9,121 nucleotides of DNA from Oscillibacter sp. (GTDB taxonomy: Bacteria > Bacillota > Clostridia > Oscillospirales > Oscillospiraceae), in the NCBI GenBank assembly GCA_017447005.1, contig JAFSOM010000133.1:1-9121 (forward strand), in the 5' to 3' direction. The number at the start of each line of letters is the position of its first letter. The stretch's first letter is position 1. Both the position numbers and the translations under genes were made by a program. The notes beneath the pieces were generated by a model. That model did not search any database, was not told the DNA's origin, and saw nothing but the letters and a program-made list of their open reading frames with translations. Below, piece by piece: positions 1-5,838 of the stretch.

Positions 1-1244
1 ATACAAACGACGATTCCGAACCGGACGCGGCGCGGGACGATTCCGAACCGGGAACAAGCGTTCGTCGATGGCTGGCGCGTGTTCGTAACGTTATCGCGGC
101 GACGTTCGCGGCGTCCATAGGCGTCCTTGCGTTCACGTTGCCGCTGTGCGCGGCTTACTTCGGCGTACTGGCCCTGATTGCGCCGTTGAGCAATCTGTTG
201 TGCCTATGGGCCGTGGGCGCGGCGTTCGTCACGGGCTTTCTTGTCACGATAGTTTCCTTTCTTCTACCGTTTGCGCCGTTTCTGGCATGGATTCCCGCTT
301 TACTCGTCCGCTATATTCTGCTCTGCGCCCATGTCCTTGCGAAAGTCCCGCTTCACGCGGTTTATTTCGCTAATCCGCTGTTGAAATACTGGCTCGTTTA
401 CGCTTACGCGCTCTTCGCCCTGACGTACCTTTTCCGGCGTCCGTACCGCTTCGCGGCGGTATTGGCGTGCGCGACGCTGATTGTCACGCTAAGGCTGGGA
501 GAATCCGCGTACCGCAACGGCATGGACGCGCTCACGCTGGACGTGGGACAGGGACAGAGTATCGCGCTGGCCTCTCACGGACGTTTCGCGCTCGCCGACT
601 GCGGCAGTCTGAACAGTTGGAAGGACGCCGGGACAATCGCCGGGCAGACGTTGCGCGCTATGGGCTGTCAACGTCTTGACGCGCTGATTTTGACGCATTA
701 CGACAGCGACCATATGAACGGCGCGGAGGCGTTGTTAGCGCGGCTGGACGTGAAAGCGCTGTACGTCCCGGAAATGCCGGAGGAGAGCGGGAATCAGGCG
801 TTCGTTCTGGAACTCGCGGAACGGTATCATGTGCCTGTGCGCTTCGTGCGGGAACGGACGGCGATAAGTCTGGGCATGGGAACGCTGACGCTTTTCCCGC
901 CGACGGGCGGCGCGGGCGCGAATGAAGGCCTGTCAATCTTGGCTTCTGTAGGCGACGCGGATTTGCTCATCACGGGCGACATGGGACAGGACGCCGAACG
1001 CGAACTTCTCCGCCGTTACGTATTGCCGGATTTGGAGGCGTACATTGTGGGTCATCATGGTTCCAAATATTCCACGTCGGAAGAACTGCTCGCGGCGTTG
1101 CGACCGGAAACGGCGTGTATCAGCGTAGGGAGCAACAGTTACGGACACCCGACGCCCGAAACCTTGGCGCGGCTGTCGGAATACGGTTGCGACGCGTATC
1201 GTACGGACCTTGACGGTACGATTCATCTTTGCATGAATCCTTGA
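1..1244 (+). CDS. comEC: ComEC/Rec2 DNA-uptake protein, C-terminal part (5' end outside window)
   Basis: The reading frame is open from the window edge (first full codon at 3), so the start lies upstream; a TTG at 138 is only an internal codon. ComEC forms the inner-membrane channel that imports single-stranded DNA during natural transformation. Seen first is an acidic linker with the peptide DDSEP twice, then several strongly hydrophobic segments (about 93-480) typical of the end of the competence domain, including LPLCAAYFGVLALIAPLSNL. From about 530 comes a metallo-beta-lactamase domain: DVGQGQ, the metal-site motif THYDSDH (693-713), an aspartate in ITGDMG (978), and HHGS (1053-1064). The order and spacing match the C-terminal nuclease-like domain of long ComEC proteins. 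It lies 17 bp before holA, a pairing common in Firmicutes. Whether the cell is competent cannot be judged here. Family call is firm. Confidence 0.93.
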   Translation, partial: TNDDSEPDAARDDSEPGTSVRRWLARVRNVIAATFAASIGVLAFTLPLCAAYFGVLALIAPLSNLLCLWAVGAAFVTGFLVTIVSFLLPFAPFLAWIPALLVRYILLCAHVLAKVPLHAVYFANPLLKYWLVYAYALFALTYLFRRPYRFAAVLACATLIVTLRLGESAYRNGMDALTLDVGQGQSIALASHGRFALADCGSLNSWKDAGTIAGQTLRAMGCQRLDALILTHYDSDHMNGAEALLARLDVKALYVPEMPEESGNQAFVLELAERYHVPVRFVRERTAISLGMGTLTLFPPTGGAGANEGLSILASVGDADLLITGDMGQDAERELLRRYVLPDLEAYIVGHHGSKYSTSEELLAALRPETACISVGSNSYGHPTPETLARLSEYGCDAYRTDLDGTIHLCMNP

Positions 1245-1261
1245 TTATCACAGGAGGGCGT

Positions 1262-2470
1262 ATGGCAACGAGAACGCCGAAAAAAGCGAAAACATCCGCG
1301 AAAAAGGCGGACGCAATGCGGGACTTCCGGGCGGCGCTGGCGTCGGGCGACCCCATGCGTATCGGGCGCGCCTACGTCTTTTACGGAGAGGAAACGTGGC
1401 TGAGGGATTATTTCCTTGACGAATTGCGAAAGCTCCTGATTCCCGACGAGTTTTCCGCGTTCAACTACCACCGCCTTGACGGTTCCGGGCTGGACGTGCG
1501 GGAGTTGGCGGAGGCGGCGGAAGCTATGCCCATGATGTCCGAACGCACGTTGATTGTCGTATCGGACTACGACCTTTCGCGGCTCTCCGACGGACAGCGG
1601 GAGGCGTTCTGCGGCTTTCTGGCGGATGTGCCGGAATGGTGCTGCGTGGCGTTCCACTACGACACCGTGCCTTATCGCCTGACGCGTCAGAAGGAATCGG
1701 ACGCCGACGGCGATACCGACGCGGAAGCGAAAAGCGTGCCGGGCGGAAGGAAGGGCGCGGACACGGAAAGCGCGTCGGGCGGAAAGAAAGCGTCGTCGGG
1801 CGGCCTGAAGAAAGCCATTGACGCGTATGTACAGGTCTTGGAGTTTACGCCGCTGGGACAATCGGAACTGCTCGACTGGATAGCGGAACAGTTCCGGCGG
1901 CGCGGGAAACGGATTGACCGTCGAACGGCGGACTATCTCGTGTTCACGTGCGGGAATCTCATGCAGGGACTGTCGCAGGAAATTGGCAAACTTGCGGACT
2001 ATGTCAGCGGCGACGCCGTCACGCAACGCGATATTGACGCGGTAGCCGACCCGGTACTGTCGCGTCAGGCCTTCGACCTTTCCAACGCTGTCGCGGCGGG
2101 CAACTATGACGCGGCGGCGGCGGCTCTCGGCGACTTAATCAAAATGCAAACCGTCCCTTATCTGATTTCCGGCGCCTTGGGAAAGGAACTGCGGCGGCTT
2201 TACACGGCCCGCCTTGCCTTGGACTACGGCAGAGGGCAGGACTGGCTGATGAATATCTGGAATATGAAGTCGGGCTATCCGGCGAAACTGGCGCTGTCGG
2301 CGGCGCGTCAGACAACTACGGCGTGGTGTTCGTGGGCCGTGCGGGAGTGCGAGATACTCGACCGCCGCATGAAATCCGAACGCGGCGTCGACCCGGTTGC
2401 CGAACTGAAATTTTTATTGGTACGTCTGAGCGCGGGGCCGCGTGACGCTAAGGTAAGGTATCGTCATTAG
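1262..2470 (+). CDS. holA: DNA polymerase III subunit delta
   Basis: Encodes a 402-aa delta subunit of the clamp-loader complex, which opens the sliding clamp ring during replication. I chose the ATG at 1262 because AGGAGGG (1252-1258) sits just upstream; an in-frame ATG at 1229 overlaps comEC and has no such site. The protein opens with a lysine-rich stretch (residues 5-17). It then shows the delta-type beginning YVFYGEETWLRDYFLDEL (about 38-55), a central AAA+-like region, and the C-terminal collar with the family ending VAELKFLLVRLS. The delta subunit is an inactive AAA+ fold, so the lack of a Walker A motif is expected. Residues about 144-182 form a Gly/Ser/Lys/Asp-rich insertion absent from ordinary delta subunits, probably a flexible loop. 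The usual length is about 330-350 aa, and the insertion plus basic N-terminus account for the excess. It probably shares a transcript with comEC. Confidence 0.93.
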   Translation: MATRTPKKAKTSAKKADAMRDFRAALASGDPMRIGRAYVFYGEETWLRDYFLDELRKLLIPDEFSAFNYHRLDGSGLDVRELAEAAEAMPMMSERTLIVVSDYDLSRLSDGQREAFCGFLADVPEWCCVAFHYDTVPYRLTRQKESDADGDTDAEAKSVPGGRKGADTESASGGKKASSGGLKKAIDAYVQVLEFTPLGQSELLDWIAEQFRRRGKRIDRRTADYLVFTCGNLMQGLSQEIGKLADYVSGDAVTQRDIDAVADPVLSRQAFDLSNAVAAGNYDAAAAALGDLIKMQTVPYLISGALGKELRRLYTARLALDYGRGQDWLMNIWNMKSGYPAKLALSAARQTTTAWCSWAVRECEILDRRMKSERGVDPVAELKFLLVRLSAGPRDAKVRYRH

Positions 2471-2478
2471 GCGAAATC

Positions 2479-2690
2479 AAACTTGCCCTCATCCGGCGCT
2501 GCGCGCCACCTTCCCCCCGCCCCCTCTGTCGCCTTACGGCGACATCTCCCCCACTTCGTGGGGGCGACAGGGGGAAGGCGAAACCTGACAGCGTAATCTT
2601 TGAAACCTTACGGGGTTGCGATAAAAAGCCTTCCCCCCCCTTGGGGGGAAGGTGGCACGGCGTAAGCCGTGACGGATGAGGGGAAAGTTT
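2479..2690. repeat. Composite palindromic element with terminal inverted repeats (MITE/REP-like)
   Basis: Between holA and the next gene lies a stretch made almost wholly of inverted repeats. The ends are inverted copies of each other: CCCTCATCCG at 2486-2495 and CGGATGAGGG at 2673-2682, with similar flanks (AAACTT on the left, AAGTTT on the right). Inside are perfect hairpins: a 7-bp stem at 2527-2544 (loop TTAC), a 7-bp stem at 2548-2564 (loop TTC), a 10-bp stem at 2629-2652 (loop CCTT) and a 6-bp stem at 2656-2671 (loop GTAA). The left arm, 2485-2517, recurs exactly but inverted at 8387-8419. It has no coding potential I can support. It may act as a transcription attenuator or mRNA stabiliser between holA and the Toprim gene. 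The call as a non-autonomous mobile repeat is inference from structure and recurrence. Confidence 0.8.
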
Positions 2691-2732
2691 TATGACGCCT
2701 TTTCCTTTCAATGATAAGGACAGGGGGCGACT

Positions 2733-3347
2733 ATGAAACGCGTTGAGGAAGTGATTGTCGTCGAGGGCAAGTACGACAAAAACGCGCTCTCACAGGTTGT
2801 GGACGCGTCGATAGTGACGCTGGACGGTTTCGCGGCGTTCCATGACCGCGAAAAGCTGTCATTTCTGCGCCGTCTGGCCGATAAGCGCGGCTTGATTATC
2901 CTGACGGACAGCGACGGCGCCGGGTTCGTACTGCGAAACTTTCTCAAAGGCGCGTTGCCGTCCGAACGCGTCAAGCACGCCTATATCCCGGACATCCCCG
3001 GCAAGGAACGCCGCAAACGCGCCCCCGGTAAGGAGGGCAAATTAGGCGTGGAGGGTATGCGGCCCGACGTTTTATTAGAGACGTTACGCCGCGCCGGGGC
3101 CACGTTTTCGGACGAACGTCCGGCGAGCGTCCCGCCCGACGCGGACGCGATTACCATGGCGGATTTCATGGAATGGGGCTTGAGCGGCGGGACGCGTAGC
3201 GCGGAACGGCGGCGGGCGCTGTTAAAGCGTCTGGCGTTGCCGGAGAAACTCAACGCGAAAGCCTTGCTGGACGCGCTGAATCTGTTGTACACGCGGGAAC
3301 AGTTGCGCGATATATTATTAGAGGTATCCGGGACGGATGAGCCGTAA
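2733..3347 (+). CDS. rnmV: RNase M5-like Toprim protein with C-terminal extension (DUF4093-type)
   Basis: A 204-aa cytoplasmic protein. AGGGGG (2722-2727) precedes the ATG at 2733 by 5 nt, with AAGGA further up. The N-terminal half is a Toprim domain: EVIVVEGKYD carries the general acid/base glutamate (E11), ILTDSDGAG gives the metal-binding D-x-D (D59, D61), and VKHAYIPDI follows. The later GKLGVEGM (about 102-109) matches the GVEHA region of ribonuclease M5, which trims precursor 5S rRNA in Bacillus. Residues about 136-200 form a helical tail that resembles the DUF4093 region found on clostridial homologues. No primase or topoisomerase domains are present. The Toprim nuclease assignment is solid. 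That its substrate is 5S pre-rRNA is inferred from family, and the symbol should be read as RNase M5-like. It lies in the run of housekeeping genes after holA. Confidence 0.78.
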   Translation: MKRVEEVIVVEGKYDKNALSQVVDASIVTLDGFAAFHDREKLSFLRRLADKRGLIILTDSDGAGFVLRNFLKGALPSERVKHAYIPDIPGKERRKRAPGKEGKLGVEGMRPDVLLETLRRAGATFSDERPASVPPDADAITMADFMEWGLSGGTRSAERRRALLKRLALPEKLNAKALLDALNLLYTREQLRDILLEVSGTDEP

Positions 3348-3480
3348 CGGAATGGAACGGGCTTTCGGGAGATTGGGCCTGTTTCATCGCAGGGAGTATT
3401 TACGCGGGAGAGCGTCGGGAGACGGCGGGAAGGATTCCGCCGGACTGCTCTTGCCGTTGGAATATAGGGAGGGAGCGTTT

Positions 3481-3732
3481 ATGAGAAAGTTCTTTTTTGA
3501 TTCGGCGGCGCTGGGGGAAAGTACGGTGGAGTATTCCCTTGTGACCGGAACCCCCGACGCCGACAAAGGGGAATACGGCATTCTGGTGGAATCCGGCGGG
3601 GAGGCGGCGCTGATTCCGTCGATTTCGGTATCGAGATTCCGGGCGCTGGAACTGCTGGGCATGATGTGCCGCGGACTGGTGACGCCTGTCACGGCGCTGG
3701 ACGTGGCCGAGGACTGGCTGGCCGCTATCTAG
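3481..3732 (+). CDS. Small DUF6514-like protein of unknown function
   Basis: An 83-aa protein beginning MRKFFFDSAALGES. The frame is open back to 3337, but I chose the ATG at 3481 because AGGGAGGG (3466-3473) lies 7 nt upstream and the residues encoded before it look like untranslated-type sequence. It has no signal peptide, membrane segment or cysteine pair. The pattern of YSLVTG, then EYGILVE, an IPSIS strand, a helix around ELLGMMCRG, and the ending PVTALDVAEDWLAA resembles the small clostridial family DUF6514, whose members end in a similar V-x-P-x-x-L-x-D-V-x-E-D-x-L pattern. The function of that family is not known to me. It follows the Toprim gene by 133 bp without an obvious terminator between them, so the two may be co-transcribed. 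Existence of the gene is likely; the family name is a recognition by eye. Confidence 0.65.
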   Translation: MRKFFFDSAALGESTVEYSLVTGTPDADKGEYGILVESGGEAALIPSISVSRFRALELLGMMCRGLVTPVTALDVAEDWLAAI

Positions 3733-3744
3733 ACGGCGTGACGG

Positions 3745-3897
3745 AATGTCATTCACTTTACGTGTAACCCCCCTAAATCCCCCCTTTCAGGGGGGACTTA
3801 CAGGACTGGAAAGCGCCTTCAAGTCCGGTTCCCCCGCCCCTGAAAGGGGAGGGGGACAGGGGGAGGGGTTCGGAACTCCCTTTAAGCGAATGACATT
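3745..3897. repeat. Nested inverted-repeat element (MITE-like) upstream of glnS
   Basis: The element is bounded by an exact 10-bp inverted pair, AATGTCATTC (3745-3754) and GAATGACATT (3888-3897), with partial matching continuing inward. Within it, a C-rich arm beginning AACCCCCCTAAATCC (3766 on) faces a G-rich arm ending GGGGAGGGGTT (3860-3870), and CTTTCAGGGG on the left is mirrored by CCCCTGAAAG on the right. The centre has a 9-bp stem with one mismatch (3803-3811 with 3818-3826). An open frame crosses it only because the repeat lacks stops; its Pro/Gly-rich translation is not a believable protein. It starts 12 bp after the stop of the DUF6514-like gene and might end or slow that transcript. 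The mobile origin is inference from the terminal repeats. Confidence 0.72.
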
Positions 3898-3945
3898 GGG
3901 ATTTACCAACGTTGCAACGGATAAGCCGTCACGACAGCGGATTTT

Positions 3946-3991
3946 CCCGTCACGGACGGCCTAATAAACCCGTCACGGACGGCGTAATAAA
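3946..3991. repeat. 23-bp tandem duplication in the glnS leader
   Basis: Two adjacent 23-bp units, 3946-3968 and 3969-3991, each read CCCGTCACGGACGGC followed by a C or G and then TAATAAA. They differ at one position only. The second unit ends just before the glnS ribosome binding site AAGGAGGT (3993-4000), which is 6 nt from the ATG. Each unit holds a short CCGTCACGGACGG-type inverted repeat (CCGT/ACGG) and an AT-rich TAATAAA. It could be a duplicated regulator site, or slippage in a neutral leader. A perfect 10-bp palindrome CGTTGCAACG lies upstream at 3910-3919. Confidence 0.8.
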
Positions 3992-4006
3992 CAAGGAGGT
4001 TTCGCA

Positions 4007-5701
4007 ATGGCTGACGAGCTAAAGACGGTATCCGGGGAGCCGGAGAGCCGGAATTTCATCCACGCGTTCATAGAGGAGGACATCGCGCCGGGCGGACGTT
4101 TCGGCGGTATGACCGTGCACACGCGTTTTCCGCCCGAGCCGAACGGCTATCTGCATATCGGACACTGTAAGGCGCTGGTGATTAACTTCAGCACGGCGGA
4201 GAAGTTCGACGGGCTTTGCAATCTGCGTATGGACGACACCAACCCCACGAAAGAAGATGTGGAGTTCGTGGACGCCATACAGGAGGATATTCACTGGCTG
4301 GGGTTCGACTGGGGCGACCGCTTTTTCTACGGTTCCGACTACTTCGAGGAGGATTACCGTCAGGCGGAATTGCTTATCAAGAAAGGCCTCGCGTATGTGT
4401 GCGAACTGACGCCGGAGCAGTTCAAGGAGTATCGCGGGAGCGTGGGCGTACCGGCGCGCAGTCCGTGGCGCGACCGTCCCATAGAGGAGAGCTTAGACTT
4501 GTTCCGGCGTATGCGGGCGGGCGAGTTCCCCGACGGCGCCATGACCTTACGCGCCAAAATCGACCTTGCAAGCGGTAACTTCAATATGCGCGACCCGGTA
4601 TTCTATCGAATCCGGCATACCAGTCATCACAGGCAGGGGGACAAATGGTGCATTTATCCCATGTACGATTTCGCCCACCCGATTCAGGACGCGTTAGAGG
4701 GTATCACGCATAGCCTTTGCTCGTTGGAGTACGAGAACCACAGGCCGCTGTATGATTGGGTAGTCGAAAACTGCGACTTGCCCTCAAAGCCGCGTCAAAT
4801 CGAGTTCGCACGGTTGGGCATTGACCATACGGTGTTGAGCAAACGTAAACTCCGCGCTATGGTGGAGGGCGGACAGGTGTCCGGCTGGGACGACCCGCGT
4901 ATGCCCACGCTCTGCGGACTGCGTCGGCGGGGCTATACGCCGCGTTCCATACGGAATTTCTGCGAGCGCGTCGGCGTGGCGAAAGTCCCCAGCACGGTGG
5001 AGTACGGTTTCTTGGAACACTGTCTCCGCGAGGACTTGAACCTGACCGCCGAACGCGTCATGGCGGTTTTGCGTCCGGTAAAGCTGATTATCACGAACTA
5101 TCCGGAAGGCAAGAGCGAGACCGTGACCGTGGAAAACAATCCGACGAACCCGGCGGCGGGAACGCGTCAGGTGACGTTTTCGCGGGAGCTGTGGATTGAG
5201 GCGGACGACTTTCTGGAAAAGCCCGTGCCGAAGTACAAGCGGCTCAGTCCGGGCGGGCTGGAATGCCGTCTTAAGGGCGCGTATCTGGTACGGTGCACAG
5301 GTTGCGAGCATGACGCCGACGGAAATCTCACGGCGGTGCTGTGCGAGTACGACCCGGAGAGCAAGGGCGGCGACCCCGCTGACGGGCGTAAGGTGAAGGG
5401 CGCCACACTCCATTGGGTTGACGCGCAAACGGCCCTTGACGCGGAAGTCCGGTTGTACGACAATCTCTTTTTGGACGCGTCCCCGGATGACGCCGGGAAA
5501 GACTTTATGGAATGTCTGAACCCGGATTCGCTGGAAATCCTGACGGGCTGTAAGGTGGAATCCACGTTGAAAGACGCGACCGCCCCGGCGAATTTCCAGT
5601 TTATGCGCCTGGGCTACTTCTGCCTTGATAACAAGGATTCCTACCCGGGACATCTGGTGTTTAACCGTAGCGTGTCCCTGAAAGACAGCTACAAGCGGTA
5701 A
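4007..5701 (+). CDS. glnS: Glutaminyl-tRNA synthetase
   Basis: A 564-aa class I aminoacyl-tRNA synthetase that charges tRNA-Gln with glutamine in the cytoplasm. The start is set by AAGGAGGT (3993-4000), 6 nt upstream. The catalytic Rossmann domain shows PPEPNGYLHIGH (about 42-53, HIGH-type motif), RMDDTNP (74-80), YPMYDFAHPIQDALEGITHS (about 217-236) and the KMSKS equivalent VLSKR (276-280). PEPNG with the HIGH variant and the DALEGITHSLCSLEYENHRPLYDW block mark GlnRS rather than a bacterial GluRS. Residues from about 345 to the end form the two beta-barrel anticodon-binding domains typical of GlnRS, ending FNRSVSLKDSYKR. Length matches the family (about 550 aa). No T-box leader is seen upstream. 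The gene ends before its own terminator and appears to be a single transcription unit. Confidence 0.98.
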   Translation: MADELKTVSGEPESRNFIHAFIEEDIAPGGRFGGMTVHTRFPPEPNGYLHIGHCKALVINFSTAEKFDGLCNLRMDDTNPTKEDVEFVDAIQEDIHWLGFDWGDRFFYGSDYFEEDYRQAELLIKKGLAYVCELTPEQFKEYRGSVGVPARSPWRDRPIEESLDLFRRMRAGEFPDGAMTLRAKIDLASGNFNMRDPVFYRIRHTSHHRQGDKWCIYPMYDFAHPIQDALEGITHSLCSLEYENHRPLYDWVVENCDLPSKPRQIEFARLGIDHTVLSKRKLRAMVEGGQVSGWDDPRMPTLCGLRRRGYTPRSIRNFCERVGVAKVPSTVEYGFLEHCLREDLNLTAERVMAVLRPVKLIITNYPEGKSETVTVENNPTNPAAGTRQVTFSRELWIEADDFLEKPVPKYKRLSPGGLECRLKGAYLVRCTGCEHDADGNLTAVLCEYDPESKGGDPADGRKVKGATLHWVDAQTALDAEVRLYDNLFLDASPDDAGKDFMECLNPDSLEILTGCKVESTLKDATAPANFQFMRLGYFCLDNKDSYPGHLVFNRSVSLKDSYKR

Positions 5702-5727
5702 ACTTTCCGTTGGAATCGCATAAAAGC

Positions 5728-5771
5728 ACAATTCCCCCGTCCTGATTTCCGGGACAGGGGAATTTGTTTTT
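5728..5771 (+). terminator. Intrinsic terminator of glnS, possibly bidirectional
   Basis: Starting 27 nt after the glnS stop, ATTCCCC (5731-5737) pairs with GGGGAAT (5757-5763) and GTCC (5739-5742) with GGAC (5752-5755), leaving one C/A mismatch between them and a 9-nt loop. A TTTGTTTTT run (5763-5771) follows. The A-rich left flank (AAAA at 5722-5725) gives the opposite strand a short U run as well, so the same hairpin may stop the convergent RCC1 gene, whose stop codon is at 5839. Confidence 0.85.
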
Positions 5772-5838
5772 CATATCGCGGGGAGACGGCCCATAAGCCG
5801 GAGGGAGATTCCAACCGCACAGGTCAAGACGTTTCCAA

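Noticed and set aside
1223..2026. Long open frame on the minus strand (267 codons)
   Set aside because: It lies wholly antisense to holA, has an Arg/His/Pro-rich translation typical of the complement of a GC-rich gene, and matches no family.
2485..2690. CRISPR array
   Set aside because: The repeats are inverted, few and of unequal length, without evenly spaced spacers or cas genes.
2448..2711. 87-codon minus-strand frame between holA and the Toprim gene
   Set aside because: It is made of the palindromic repeat element and has no initiation signal.
3337..3480. N-terminal extension of the DUF6514-like gene starting at 3337
   Set aside because: It would overlap the end of the Toprim gene, has no good ribosome binding site, and the added residues look unlike the family; the ATG at 3481 has a strong site.
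3746..3964. 72-codon plus-strand frame with a Pro/Gly-rich product
   Set aside because: The sequence is the inverted-repeat element; the peptide NPPFQGG-like pattern is the translation of a palindromic repeat and there is no ribosome binding site.
3733..4006. T-box riboswitch upstream of glnS
   Set aside because: No T-box antiterminator consensus (GGTGG-type block) and no terminator hairpin with a U run was found before the start codon.
4784..5731. Long open frame on the minus strand (315 codons) over glnS
   Set aside because: It is antisense to a certain glnS reading frame, and its translation is composition-driven with no domain pattern.
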